64,000 nt of DNA from Oscillospiraceae bacterium (GTDB lineage Bacteria > Bacillota > Clostridia > Oscillospirales > Ruminococcaceae): NCBI GenBank assembly GCA_021203065.1, contig JAJQBX010000027.1, forward strand, positions 1 to 64,000. The letters are read 5' to 3'. The translations under genes and the position numbers were made by a program. The notes beneath the pieces are model-generated. The model saw nothing but the letters and a program-made list of their open reading frames with translations, did not search any database and was not told where the DNA came from. This document shows positions 1-8,355 of the stretch, piece by piece (positions within the stretch are counted from its first letter, which is position 1; each line of letters begins with the position of its first letter).

Positions 1-56
1 AGCACTTGTACCCGGTTGTTAAAATGTAAAGTTTTAGATGGGATGAGGTACTACAT

Positions 57-3000
57 CTATACCATCGCAGTGGGTTTCGGACCAAGAAGCGATTTTTCGA
101 TCCTCTTGTCTTTAGCACCAACAACTATCTTCTGCAGGACGACATTCTGATCCATGCCGTAGATGCGGAGGGTGTGCTCGCCGGCGGTGAGAGTATGGAG
201 ATACTCGGCGGTTCTTCCTGCACGCTGGATGGTGTTGTCCCATGCGGAGCTTGAGCCGGCTATGTAGCCCTTGCCCAAGGTGTCGACAGCCTGAATCTCT
301 CCCCCGTCGATCTGCACGCCGATGTTGAGATGGTTGCCGTGGTCAAAGGAGAGGTTGCAGTTCTGACCGACATAGAAGGTGAACCTGTACTCGCCGTCAG
401 TCCCGACTGCAAAGCTGTAGTCAAGCCATGCGCCGTCGCCGGCATTGAAATTCTCCGAAAGGACTGGAAGCATCTTCATAGAGGATCTTCCCTTGCCGTA
501 GCCTAGAAGCTCAGTAAAGCTGACTTCGCCGTTTTTGGATAAGCCGCTCGCCGCAAACTCGTTCGAGTTCATGACGGTAAAGCCGTTTTCGGGGAGATGG
601 AGCTTCGGGAGGGTGCAGTCGCCTAAGTCAATAACCTTTGCCGATACCGCAATCACAACGGTATTGAACTGCGATTTTACGGTGACTGTTCCGGTCTTGC
701 TGCAGGAAAGCTTATCCCAGTCTATTGAGACATCGAAGCTGGTGTACTCGTCATAGCTGCCAGATTTCTCTCCGCCAATCAGGATGAAGTCGTCTGAGGG
801 GATAATCTCGTAGCTCAGCTCTCCGATACCGGCATTGGTGAGATTTACTGTGTAGTTCTGCTTGGCTGTCGATTCGAATACAGGGAGAACCGGAGGCTTC
901 TTCTTTGCCTTGTTGTCACGGTAGCCCCTCACCTCCTCCGGGAGGTCGACTATCATGAGAGGCTTTTTGAGCGGATGAACGGTGTGGGGGATGATTTTCA
1001 TCGCCGATTCGGTGTTCCAGCTCGCATAGTTCATGTGGGAACGTGCGGTGACACGACCTAAGATCTCATCGTGGAAGGTCTTCATGTAGTCGGGTGCTGC
1101 GAGCATGATGCCATGCCACTTCGAAGTGCCGCTGAATTCCTCGCCCAGTGAGCAGTATTTCTCCGAAAGCTCCTCATCGTAGCTAAGATACTTCTCGATA
1201 AGCCTTGCCAAGGTGTTGGCAACAGTCGAGCCACGGACACAGTAGAGCTTGTTGAGTGAGTATAAAATCATGATTCTCACGACGTTTGCGCTGGCAACAG
1301 CCGGATAGTAGACCATCTGGTAGAACGGGATGTAGCATTCGGAGCTCTCCGGAATCTTCTCCATCAGGTCGTTTGCACGACCGATAATGCTTTCTGCAAA
1401 TTCAAGCTTTTCCTGAGCCTCGCCGTAGAAGAGAGGACTGTAGCTGAATTCTCCCTCACTCTTGAGCGTCTCCGGCTTGCAGACGCCGTTGAGCCATGTG
1501 TAGTCGTAAAGAAGCGATGCGATTTCGTCAAGCTCATATTCCCCGATAGTCTCATCAGCCGAGAATGTCTCTTTTGCCCAAGTCTTATAGTAATTGTCGC
1601 AGTTATTGGGGGCTGATGAGCCGTAGGTCTCGTAGTCATAGGCGAGATTCATGAAGTACGAAAGCGGAAGCTCCATCGGTCGGATGTCGCCGACGTTGAC
1701 AATCCACGCATCGTCGATTCCGTAGTCATAGGCTGCGGTGAGATTCTCCCATGCACGCTGAAGAGGCATTGTGTTTATCCACATAGAGGTCTTGGGAGCT
1801 CCGACATAGTCGAAGTGATAGTAAAGTCCCCAGTTAAATCTGTCGCCCTCGCCGAGCTCCGGCAACGTTCTTAAGTATCCGTTATTGTCCTCGCAGAGCA
1901 TGACGATTCTGTTTGTATCTGCGCCCAAAAGCCCGGTAACGTCCGGGTCATCCCTGAGTCCCTTGCCAAGAGCGGCTTTTGGGTTGTCACGTGAGCCGCC
2001 ATACCAGCAGTTTTCAACCTCTTTATAAACAGCCAGCAGTCTCGGAGCGTTTTCAACTCCGTGATTTGAAAGAATTTTATCCTGAGTCCGAAGAACTGCC
2101 TTTAAAAGCTCGATATTTTCCTCAGTTGTGAGAGTGTGATTCTTGTCGTCGATGAGAACAGAGTCGTTCTCGCCACGCATGCCGATTGTGAACATGGTGT
2201 CGAGTCCGCCGTTGCGGTAGATTGCGTCGCTCCAGAACTTCTCGATGTTGTCAGGGTTCAGAAGATAGTTCCAGACCTGCTGACCCTTGTCGGTCGCAAT
2301 TTTCGGGTCACGGTAGGTTATCTCGCCCTTCCAGTAGGCTTGGAGCTTGCCCCACTCCTGTCCGCTTCTCGCCATCGGCTCGTGGTGGGATGCGCCCACT
2401 GTGACGCCGTATCTGTCGGCTAAAACTGCGTTTGCAAGAGTCATCGGGTACTCTCCCGGCTTGAGATAACCGGGCTTTTCGGTGGCGGTATCGGTCTTCG
2501 GCTCATCGATCGGGGCATTCTCATGCCCCGGCTGGTCGCAATACATCAGCCCGCCCAATTTGTGGTGGTACTTCTTTTCGAGCTCATAGAACTTCGTGTC
2601 CGGCTTCACGCCCTCCATGCCGTCAATCGAGAAGTCGTTCGACCACATCGCAGGCCACATATAGTTGCCCTTGAGGCGGAGTATAAGCTTGAAGACCTCG
2701 TCATAGAACATGTAGTTCAAGCCCCCGAAGTGGCTGTCTGCAAAGCCGTTGAAGCAGGGGTTCTCGTCGTTCATGAAAAATCCACGGAAGTTGACCGACG
2801 GACGCTTGGAAACGGTTTCGAGCTCAGACACTTTTACGGTGAGGCTCTCAAGCTTCTTCGGCTTGACATCCGCCCACCATATCCACGGGCTGACGCCGAA
2901 AATGTCCTCAGTGATATGGAAGATGCCGTAAATCGCACCTCTCTTGTCAGAGCCGGCGATGACAACCTTGGTTCTTTCGCCATCCCGAAGAACCTTGATC

Positions 3001-3293
3001 TCGTATCTTTCCCAGTCGGGCGACTTGAAATCGCCGTTTGATGGGGATATTGCCCAGTCTACGCCCTGAGCCCTGATGATTTCATCCGAAACAAGACCAG
3101 CCATCAGATAAACACCCGTCTTCGGCTCTTCATAAACAACCTCCGGACGACTGCCGCATAAAGCCTCGACGTCATCCGCATAAGCCTCAGCGATAAGCGA
3201 AAGCCCATCAAAGGCTGAACCGGACTTATCCACATAAATCGGAGCCGCACCTTTCGCATCAGCCAAAACAATATTTATATCATTAGAATTCAT
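57..3293 (-). CDS. Glycoside hydrolase family 115 (xylan alpha-1,2-glucuronidase-like)
   Basis: Protein of 1078 residues that resembles GH115 enzymes over its whole length. GH115 enzymes remove (4-O-methyl)-glucuronic acid side chains from glucuronoxylan. An N-terminal alpha/beta domain is followed by the large barrel containing the family-like stretch GLDTMFTIGMRGEND and, upstream, GRPHEPMAR-type residues (ASHHEPMARSGQEW). A C-terminal beta-sandwich of about 120 residues ends the protein. No signal peptide is seen, so it probably acts in the cytoplasm on imported xylo-oligosaccharides, in keeping with the nearby cytosolic cellobiose phosphorylase. The start at 3293 is chosen because GGAGG at 3301-3305 lies 7 nt upstream; the in-frame ATG at 3299 sits too close to that site, and the reading frame's further upstream extension has no SD. 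Specificity within GH115 cannot be read from sequence alone. Confidence 0.88.
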   Translation of the reverse strand: MNSNDINIVLADAKGAAPIYVDKSGSAFDGLSLIAEAYADDVEALCGSRPEVVYEEPKTGVYLMAGLVSDEIIRAQGVDWAISPSNGDFKSPDWERYEIKVLRDGERTKVVIAGSDKRGAIYGIFHITEDIFGVSPWIWWADVKPKKLESLTVKVSELETVSKRPSVNFRGFFMNDENPCFNGFADSHFGGLNYMFYDEVFKLILRLKGNYMWPAMWSNDFSIDGMEGVKPDTKFYELEKKYHHKLGGLMYCDQPGHENAPIDEPKTDTATEKPGYLKPGEYPMTLANAVLADRYGVTVGASHHEPMARSGQEWGKLQAYWKGEITYRDPKIATDKGQQVWNYLLNPDNIEKFWSDAIYRNGGLDTMFTIGMRGENDSVLIDDKNHTLTTEENIELLKAVLRTQDKILSNHGVENAPRLLAVYKEVENCWYGGSRDNPKAALGKGLRDDPDVTGLLGADTNRIVMLCEDNNGYLRTLPELGEGDRFNWGLYYHFDYVGAPKTSMWINTMPLQRAWENLTAAYDYGIDDAWIVNVGDIRPMELPLSYFMNLAYDYETYGSSAPNNCDNYYKTWAKETFSADETIGEYELDEIASLLYDYTWLNGVCKPETLKSEGEFSYSPLFYGEAQEKLEFAESIIGRANDLMEKIPESSECYIPFYQMVYYPAVASANVVRIMILYSLNKLYCVRGSTVANTLARLIEKYLSYDEELSEKYCSLGEEFSGTSKWHGIMLAAPDYMKTFHDEILGRVTARSHMNYASWNTESAMKIIPHTVHPLKKPLMIVDLPEEVRGYRDNKAKKKPPVLPVFESTAKQNYTVNLTNAGIGELSYEIIPSDDFILIGGEKSGSYDEYTSFDVSIDWDKLSCSKTGTVTVKSQFNTVVIAVSAKVIDLGDCTLPKLHLPENGFTVMNSNEFAASGLSKNGEVSFTELLGYGKGRSSMKMLPVLSENFNAGDGAWLDYSFAVGTDGEYRFTFYVGQNCNLSFDHGNHLNIGVQIDGGEIQAVDTLGKGYIAGSSSAWDNTIQRAGRTAEYLHTLTAGEHTLRIYGMDQNVVLQKIVVGAKDKRIEKSLLGPKPTAMV

Positions 3294-3305
3294 GTTCATT
3301 CCTCC

Positions 3306-3370
3306 ATAGGTAAAGTAACCTATATTAATCGAGAACATTATACTATAGCTTACACCGAGTTTCAAGTCAA
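3306..3370 (-). promoter_or_regulatory. Promoter and possible operator of the GH115 gene
   Basis: Reading the minus strand, TTGACT (3365-3370), a 17-bp spacer and TATAGT (3342-3347) form a housekeeping-type promoter. In the leader, ATAGGT and ACCTAT (3306-3323) form an 18-bp inverted repeat directly upstream of the SD, which could be a repressor site or a small hairpin. The regulator is unknown. Confidence 0.55.
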
Positions 3371-3412
3371 TTTTATATGTTTTTTAGCAAAATGTTTGTC
3401 GATGCGAAATCT

Positions 3413-3488
3413 TGGCTCTCCCTCTGGGAGAGCTGTCAGCCCAATGGGCTGACTGAGAGGGCGCACGAAGTGCGGTCGCCGCAGGCGA
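3413..3488 (-). repeat. Degenerate half copy of the AACCCCTC/GAGGGGTT palindromic repeat
   Basis: Contains the GCTCTCCC...GGGAGAGC hairpin, the CAGCCCAATGGGCTG hairpin and a GAGAGGGC remnant of the GAGGGG terminus, in reverse orientation. It matches the left half of the full-length copy at 6669-6810 with several changes. Confidence 0.6.
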
Positions 3489-3524
3489 CAAAAAAAGAAG
3501 AGCCACCTTTCGGCGGTTCTTCTC
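3489..3524 (-). terminator. Rho-independent terminator of the small glycyl-radical-like gene
   Basis: On the minus strand AGAAGAACCGCC-GAAA-GGTGGCTCTTCT forms a long stem with a GNRA-type tetraloop, followed by seven T residues (the A-run at 3489-3496). Confidence 0.8.
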
Positions 3525-3594
3525 TTTCTGCGGATTGTAAACGCAACCCGTAGCACAAAATTTATCTGAGGGCAAAGAAATTAGCAGATTTATG

Positions 3595-3861
3595 TCATGC
3601 CACGCTGTGCTTGACTCTGTCGCCGACCTCGGCACGCTTGGCGTTGTTGAAGCGGTCGAGAGTTCCGACAAGATAGCCGGTGATTCTTCTTATTCTCTCA
3701 AAGTTGGCAGGTGCAAAGTGATATTCGATGTCGATATAATCACCATCGGGACGAAGAGTCATTTCGTCGATTACCTTGCCTTTGTTAATGCTTTCCGCAC
3801 GTGAAACATACTGAGAAATCTCTTCCTGACTGAGTTCTCCGCCGATTACATTTACTTTCAT
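3595..3861 (-). CDS. Stand-alone NrdD C-terminal (glycyl-radical loop) domain protein
   Basis: Protein of 88 residues. Residues 57-85 match the extreme C-terminus of class III anaerobic ribonucleotide reductase NrdD: RRITGYL, a D-R-F-N-N-A-K segment and DRVKH. E. coli NrdD has RRVCGYL, P-F-N-A-G-K and RRVKH in the same order, with its radical glycine in CGYL. Gly62 is therefore the equivalent of the radical glycine; the Cys before it is Thr here. The roughly 50 N-terminal residues (motif IGGELSQEE) are not part of the NrdD catalytic barrel, and no zinc-binding Cys are present. The architecture recalls GrcA/YfiD, the spare glycyl-radical part for pyruvate formate-lyase. No nrdD or nrdG gene is nearby. 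It has its own promoter and terminator; SD GGGAGGAAG precedes the ATG. Family match is strong, function is inferred. Confidence 0.8.
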   Translation of the reverse strand: MKVNVIGGELSQEEISQYVSRAESINKGKVIDEMTLRPDGDYIDIEYHFAPANFERIRRITGYLVGTLDRFNNAKRAEVGDRVKHSVA

Positions 3862-3913
3862 TTGACTTCCTCCCTATCGGTATTTAAACCCATAAATCTT
3901 GGGCTCGTATTCT

Positions 3914-3942
3914 ATGATAACACAATATCTTGAGGTTGTCAA
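3914..3942 (-). promoter_or_regulatory. Promoter of the small NrdD-like gene
   Basis: Minus strand TTGACA (3937-3942), 17-bp spacer, TATCAT (3914-3919), about 50 nt upstream of the start codon. A monocistronic unit is suggested, because a terminator follows the gene. Confidence 0.7.
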
Positions 3943-3988
3943 TAGGGAAATGAAAGAAAATGCGAAATTGCAGTCTCTTCGCAACTGT

Positions 3989-4204
3989 GCGCCTCCCGCC
4001 GGTCGGCGCACCCCTCCACCACCGGCTTCGCCGGCGGTCCCCCTCCCCTTTCAGGGGAGGCTATTTGTGCTCTTCCGGAAAGTTACAAAGAGGCAGAAAA
4101 AGGCTCCCCTGCTAAGGGGAGCTGGCTGCGCCGCAGGCGCAGACTGAGGGGTGTGCCCACCGCAGGTGGGCACTCGGCAAGGCGGCTTCAGTCGCCGCAG
4201 CCGA
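3989..4204 (-). repeat. Full-length palindromic repeat, reverse orientation
   Basis: Core 4010-4153 is bounded by ACCCCTCC and GAGGGGT. Inside are CCGGCTTCGCCGG, CCTCCCCTTTCAGGGGAGG, a unique centre, GGCTCCCCTGCTAAGGGGAGC and a GCGCCGCAGGCGC hairpin. Additional GC-rich stems flank it on both sides up to the stop codon of the GH94 gene. No protein is encoded in this gap. Confidence 0.75.
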
Positions 4205-4206
4205 CA

Positions 4207-6642
4207 TTACCCCATAATTACATTTACCGTATGCTCCGTCCCACTCTCAAACACCGGCAGAACGTTGCCCGAAAGCCGGACGCCGTCGCAGACGATGGAT
4301 TTTACGCCCTTTGAGATGTTCTCGGGGTTGCGGACGTCGATGTTATAAACACAGCCTCTGAATTCTCTTCTCACGGTGAATCCGTCCCAGTCGGTCGGGA
4401 TGCTCGGGTCAATCCGGAGTCCGTCCCAGTCGGGAGCGATTCCCAAGATATACTGCGATATAGCGACGAAGTTCCATGCCGCTGTGCCGGTGAGCCATGA
4501 GTTCTTTGCTTCGCCGACGACGGGAGCGTCTCTTCCCGAAACCATCTGTGCATAAACATAAGGCTCGGTCTTGTGAATCTCGGAGATGTCCTCGTTATAG
4601 GCGGGGGAAATTCTCGAATAATAGTCAAATGCTCTGTCGCCGTGACCGACATATGCCTCGGCGCAGATTATCCACCCGTTGTTGTGGCAGAAGACTGAAC
4701 CGTTCTCCTTGTAGCCCTCGGGGAATGAGCCAATCTCGCCGTATTCGACATAGTATCTTGAGTATGGAGGATAGAGGAGAACCAAGCCCTGATCGCATGA
4801 AAGGTATTTGTTTACGCTTTCGAGAGCTCTCAGATCCTTGCCCGATTCTGCACCGATTCCAGCCATGACCGCAAAGCCCTGAGGCTCGATGAAGATTTTG
4901 CCCTCGTCGCACTCCTTACTTCCTATCTTTCTTCCGAAATCGTCATAGGCTCTCACGAACCATTCGCCGTCCCAGCCGTAGTTGAGAACTGCGTCAGCCA
5001 TCTTCTTCATGGCGTCTTCTGCTTCCTTGGCGTCCTCCTCCAAGCCACGTCTGCGGCAGATTTCGACATAGCCGGGGATGGTGAAGTTGAAGAGTGCGGC
5101 AACGAAGACCGATTCGGCTACCTTTCCGTCCTTGGAGGTGGTTGTCTGGAAGCTCTCGCCAGATTCGGTCGAGAAGCAGTTAAGGTTGAGGCAGTCGTTC
5201 CAGTCGGCTCTCTGGATAAGCGGCAGACCGTGAGGACCTAAGTTCCCGGCAACACGCTTAAAGCTCATCTTGAGATGGTGAAGCATCGACTGAGCCTGCT
5301 CCGGGTCATTGTCATAGGGGACGCTCTCGTCAAGGATTGTCCAGTCGCCGGTTTCCTTTATATATTGAACGGTGGAGAGAATCATCCAGAGCGGGTCGTC
5401 GGAGAAGTTTCCGCCGACTTCGCCGTTGCCTTTTTTGGTAAGCGGCTGATACTGGTGATAGCAGGTTCCGTCGGACATCTGGGTCGACGCCAGATCTATG
5501 ATTCTTTCCCTTGCTCTGTCGGGGATCTGGTGCATGAAGCCTAAAAGATCCTGATTCGAATCTCTGAAGCCCATTCCTCTTCCTATACCGCTTTCGAAGT
5601 AGGATGCGGAGCGGGACATGTTGAATGTGACCATGCACTGGTACTGATTCCAGATGTTGACCATTCTGTCGACCTTGGTCTCGGGAGTGGTGACGGTGAA
5701 CTTCGAAAGAAGCTTGTCCCAGTAAGCCTTGAGTTCTTCGAGTGCTTTATCTGCCTTTTCAGCAGTATCAAACTTGGCAAGCATTTCGTGCGCAACAGCC
5801 TTGTTGAGGCTACCGTCCGGCATGAATTTATTGTCAACAGGGTTCTCGGCATACCCAAGAACAAATACGAGATCTTTCTCCTCGCCCGGTTCGAGACTTA
5901 CTGCAACGCAGTGTGAAGCGACCGGTGCCCAGCCGTGGGCTACAGAATTACGAGGCTTATTCTCAAAGACTGCGTCCGGCTTGTCGAAGCCGTTATAGAG
6001 CCCCAAGAACTTCTCTCTGTCGGTGTCAAAGCCGGAGATGGGAGCGTTTACCGAGAAGAACGCATAGTGGTTTCTTCTCTCACGATATTCGGTCTTGTGA
6101 TAGATGGTGCTTCCCTCAAGCTCAACCTCGCCAACGCTGAAATTGCGCTGGAAGTTGTTGGCGTCGTCGTTTGCGTCCCAGAGACACCACTCGACGAACG
6201 AATAGAGGTTGAAGTCTTTCTTCCCGCCAGAAGTGTTCTTGAGAGTAATCTTATGAACCTCGCCATTGAAGCCTACGGGAACAAAGAATGTCTCAGATAC
6301 TTCGATTCCGTTCTTACTACCATTTATAATAGTATACCCCATACCGTGGCGGCAGGAATAGCTGTCGAGGTCAGCTTTCACAGGAGACCAAGACGGACTC
6401 CAGACATCTCCCGAGTCGTTGATGTAGTAGTATCTTCCGCCCATATCGGCAGGTGCATTGTTATAGCGATAACGGGTGATTCTGCGGAGTCTTGCGTCAC
6501 GGTAGAAGCAATAGCCTCCTGCAGTGTTCGAAATCAGCGAGAAGAAGTTCTCAGTGCCAAGGTAATTTATCCAAGGCCACGGAGTCTTAGGCTCGGTGAT
6601 AACATATTCTTTTCTTTGGTCGTCAAAATAACCGAATTTCAT
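4207..6642 (-). CDS. cbp: Cellobiose phosphorylase (GH94)
   Basis: Protein of 811 residues, the usual length of bacterial cellobiose phosphorylases (cellodextrin phosphorylases are longer). These convert cellobiose plus phosphate to alpha-glucose 1-phosphate and glucose in the cytoplasm. The N-terminal beta-sandwich (about 1-290) begins with the family-typical KFGYFDD and [17 protein letters not shown]. The (alpha/alpha)6 barrel carries [15 protein letters not shown] (about 355-369) and ADWNDCLN, whose second Asp (D483) is at the general-acid position. The lack of a signal peptide agrees with intracellular use of imported cellobiose. SD CAGGAGGA precedes the ATG. The transcript has an unusual leader that contains a complete repeat element. 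Related disaccharide specificities within GH94 cannot be excluded, but motifs and length favour cellobiose. Confidence 0.9.
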   Translation of the reverse strand: MKFGYFDDQRKEYVITEPKTPWPWINYLGTENFFSLISNTAGGYCFYRDARLRRITRYRYNNAPADMGGRYYYINDSGDVWSPSWSPVKADLDSYSCRHGMGYTIINGSKNGIEVSETFFVPVGFNGEVHKITLKNTSGGKKDFNLYSFVEWCLWDANDDANNFQRNFSVGEVELEGSTIYHKTEYRERRNHYAFFSVNAPISGFDTDREKFLGLYNGFDKPDAVFENKPRNSVAHGWAPVASHCVAVSLEPGEEKDLVFVLGYAENPVDNKFMPDGSLNKAVAHEMLAKFDTAEKADKALEELKAYWDKLLSKFTVTTPETKVDRMVNIWNQYQCMVTFNMSRSASYFESGIGRGMGFRDSNQDLLGFMHQIPDRARERIIDLASTQMSDGTCYHQYQPLTKKGNGEVGGNFSDDPLWMILSTVQYIKETGDWTILDESVPYDNDPEQAQSMLHHLKMSFKRVAGNLGPHGLPLIQRADWNDCLNLNCFSTESGESFQTTTSKDGKVAESVFVAALFNFTIPGYVEICRRRGLEEDAKEAEDAMKKMADAVLNYGWDGEWFVRAYDDFGRKIGSKECDEGKIFIEPQGFAVMAGIGAESGKDLRALESVNKYLSCDQGLVLLYPPYSRYYVEYGEIGSFPEGYKENGSVFCHNNGWIICAEAYVGHGDRAFDYYSRISPAYNEDISEIHKTEPYVYAQMVSGRDAPVVGEAKNSWLTGTAAWNFVAISQYILGIAPDWDGLRIDPSIPTDWDGFTVRREFRGCVYNIDVRNPENISKGVKSIVCDGVRLSGNVLPVFESGTEHTVNVIMG

Positions 6643-6668
6643 ATCAGTCGTTCCTCCTGTTCTTAGGA

Positions 6669-6810
6669 AACCCCTCAGTCAGCCTGCGGCTGACAGCTCC
6701 CCTTTCAGGGGAGCCTATTTGTGCCTCATGCAACCTCTCGATAAAGGCAGTTAAAGCCTCCCCTGAAAGGGGAGGGGGACCGCCGCACAAAGTGCGGTGG
6801 TGGAGGGGTT
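6669..6810 (+). repeat. Full-length palindromic repeat (type copy, 142 bp)
   Basis: Bounded by AACCCCTC (6669-6676) and GAGGGGTT (6803-6810). The left half has CAGCCTGCGGCTG and GCTCCCCTTTCAGGGGAGC; the right half has CCTCCCCTGAAAGGGGAGG and CCGCACAAAGTGCGG. An approximately 40-bp unique centre separates them. It has no ORF with an SD and lies inside the predicted 5' leader of the GH94 mRNA. Confidence 0.85.
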
Positions 6811-6818
6811 CTCCCCCA

Positions 6819-6847
6819 ATTATACTCCATTTTCCCCCTCTTGTCCA
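6819..6847 (-). promoter_or_regulatory. Promoter of the cellobiose phosphorylase gene
   Basis: Minus strand TGGACA (6842-6847), 17-bp spacer, TATAAT (6819-6824). It is the best promoter upstream of the GH94 start and would give a leader of about 170 nt that includes the whole palindromic repeat. Confidence 0.6.
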
Positions 6848-6950
6848 TATCTCCCGAGGCATTTTTATCAAAAAATGAATAAAAAATCGCCTTATGTGCA
6901 AGACTAATCCTGCACCGGTTATACAATCGGGGAGTTCTTAATATTAAGGA

Positions 6951-7169
6951 GTGAGTGATATAAAGATACTGGACAGAATCGCCTTGTTTCTTCTTATCGT
7001 GGGAGGCATCAACTGGGGACTGGTCGGGATATTCAAGTTCGACCTTGTCGCCTACCTCTTCGGCGGCTCGGCAGCGATTATATCGAGAATAATCTATATA
7101 ATAGTAGCCGCCTGCGCCGTCTGGTGCGTGTCGCTTTATTTCAGGAATACGAGGCTGATAGAGGAATAA
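6951..7169 (+). CDS. DUF378 family small membrane protein
   Basis: Protein of 72 residues with two hydrophobic segments (about 10-32 and 40-63). The signature L-D-R-I-A followed by G-G-I-N-W-G-L and F-D-L-V-A is typical of DUF378. Its role is unknown. The start is uncertain: GTG at 6951 overlaps the only good SD (AAGGAG, 6946-6951), which would instead suit a start near 6957-6963, where only GAT, ATA and AAG codons exist. An ATA start at 6960, or a weakly initiated GTG, are the options. A hairpin pair follows the gene. Confidence 0.75.
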   Translation: MSDIKILDRIALFLLIVGGINWGLVGIFKFDLVAYLFGGSAAIISRIIYIIVAACAVWCVSLYFRNTRLIEE

Positions 7170-7170
7170 A

Positions 7171-7236
7171 TACGTTGAGGCAAGCCTCAGCGTACAGAGC
7201 CGTTCACCCGGATCGGGTGGGCGGCTGATGTTTTTG
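7171..7236 (+). terminator. Terminator region after the DUF378 gene
   Basis: TACG-TGAGGC-AA-GCCTCA-CGTA (7171-7194) is followed by a second stem, GCCGTTCACCC-GGAT-CGGGTGGGCGGC (7199-7225), and a short T-run (TGATGTTTTT). Confidence 0.65.
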
Positions 7237-7247
7237 CAGGAAGATTA

Positions 7248-7276
7248 TTGCAAAATTCAGTTCTTTGTGGTACTAT
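7248..7276 (+). promoter_or_regulatory. Promoter of the LURP-one-like pair
   Basis: TTGCAA (7248-7253), 17-bp spacer, TACTAT (7271-7276), about 35 nt upstream of the first ATG. Confidence 0.5.
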
Positions 7277-7311
7277 ATATAAGTAAATGAAGGGAAAAGA
7301 GGTACCAAACA

Positions 7312-7779
7312 ATGCTACTCACATTCAATTGGCGGACACTTTTGCCGAATGGCAGCTATGACATCTTGGACGAATCAGGAAAGGTGGTCTTTAAGGTCAG
7401 AAGAGAGGTCACTCTGGAGCAGTGCTTCAAGATGTTCAATTCAAGCGGCGACTGTGTCGGGACTATAAAGAAAAAGCTCCCGGCACTCACACCGAGATTC
7501 GAAATCTACTTGGGCGACGAGGCGTCCCTCATCGGTATCGTCTCAAGATACTACAGCATGTCGACACCGGATATAAAAATCGATTTCGACGGATGGCATA
7601 CCCATGGAAGCTGCGCCGACTGCAGGTATGACATTCTTGACCGGGACGATGCAACGGTCGCCGCCGTTGCAAGAAAGCCCAGCCTCATGACGGAGGAGTT
7701 CACGGTGGATATACGCAATCCGCAAAAGAAGCTCCCCGCCCTGCTGCTGATTCTGGCACTTTATTCGGTTTTGGGATAG
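7312..7779 (+). CDS. LURP-one-related (YxjI/DUF567-type) protein, copy 1
   Basis: Protein of 155 residues with the beta-barrel repeat pattern of LURP-one-related proteins: Y-D-I-L-D-E-S-G-K-V-V-F near the start, C-V-G-T-I-K in the middle, D-F-D-G-W-H-T-H-G and a second Y-D-I-L-D-R-D-D. It ends in a hydrophobic segment (LPALLLILALYSVLG), as is common in the bacterial members. The fold is related to Tubby/scramblase domains and may bind membrane lipid; this is a family inference. It is followed 34 bp later by a paralog, so the pair is probably co-transcribed. SD is AGAGG. Confidence 0.78.
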   Translation: MLLTFNWRTLLPNGSYDILDESGKVVFKVRREVTLEQCFKMFNSSGDCVGTIKKKLPALTPRFEIYLGDEASLIGIVSRYYSMSTPDIKIDFDGWHTHGSCADCRYDILDRDDATVAAVARKPSLMTEEFTVDIRNPQKKLPALLLILALYSVLG

Positions 7780-7813
7780 GGCGAAATGGATTTTATGAGG
7801 AAAGGTGAAATTA

Positions 7814-8290
7814 ATGAAGCTCCTTTTTAAACCGAAAATATTTTCGTGGACGGCTCGCTACGATATTTACGATGAAGCAGGGATGACGGTCTTTACGATA
7901 AGAAGTCAGATCTCTTGGTCACAGTGCTTCAAGATGTTCAATTCAAGCGGCGACTGTGTCGGCACAATCAAGCTCAAGATCCCGACAATTCTCCCGAAAT
8001 ATGAAATCTACTATGGCGACAAAAAGACCTATGTCGGTTGTATCAACAGAGAATTCGACCTGCTTGCGCCTCGGTTCAACGTCGACTTCAACGGCTGGCA
8101 TGTAGACGGCGACTTCTTCGGGCTGGACTTTGACGTCATCGACAGCTCCGGCACAAGAATCGCCACCGTCTCAAGGGATGCCGTGAACCTCCCGAATACT
8201 TATGTAATGGATATATCCAACCCGCAAAACCAGCTTGGAATCGTCATGGTGGTTATTGCAATCGTTATGGCGAGAGGGTTGAGGGTGTGA
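7814..8290 (+). CDS. LURP-one-related (YxjI/DUF567-type) protein, copy 2
   Basis: Protein of 158 residues, a paralog of the preceding gene with the same order of motifs (YDIYDEAG, CVGTIK, DFNGWHVDGD, FDVIDSSG) and a hydrophobic tail (IVMVVIAIVMA). ATG at 7814 is preferred because AAAGGTG (7801-7807) is correctly spaced; GTG at 7805 is an in-frame alternative. A 41-bp stretch (7922-7962) is identical to copy 1 (7420-7460), although the rest of the two genes has diverged. Function unknown; an accessory membrane-associated role is possible. Confidence 0.76.
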   Translation: MKLLFKPKIFSWTARYDIYDEAGMTVFTIRSQISWSQCFKMFNSSGDCVGTIKLKIPTILPKYEIYYGDKKTYVGCINREFDLLAPRFNVDFNGWHVDGDFFGLDFDVIDSSGTRIATVSRDAVNLPNTYVMDISNPQNQLGIVMVVIAIVMARGLRV

Positions 8291-8355
8291 GGGATAGATG
8301 ATGACTGCAACCAGCTTAAATATTATCGACTCTACAGTAGATTGGAGGAAATAAA

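Noticed and set aside
2523-3041. Long plus-strand open frame opposite the GH115 gene
   Set aside because: No SD, no recognisable motifs and biased as expected for the antisense of a GC-rich coding region; the minus-strand gene has strong family motifs.
5935-6666. 243-codon plus-strand open frame opposite cellobiose phosphorylase
   Set aside because: Antisense shadow; it lacks an SD and family resemblance.
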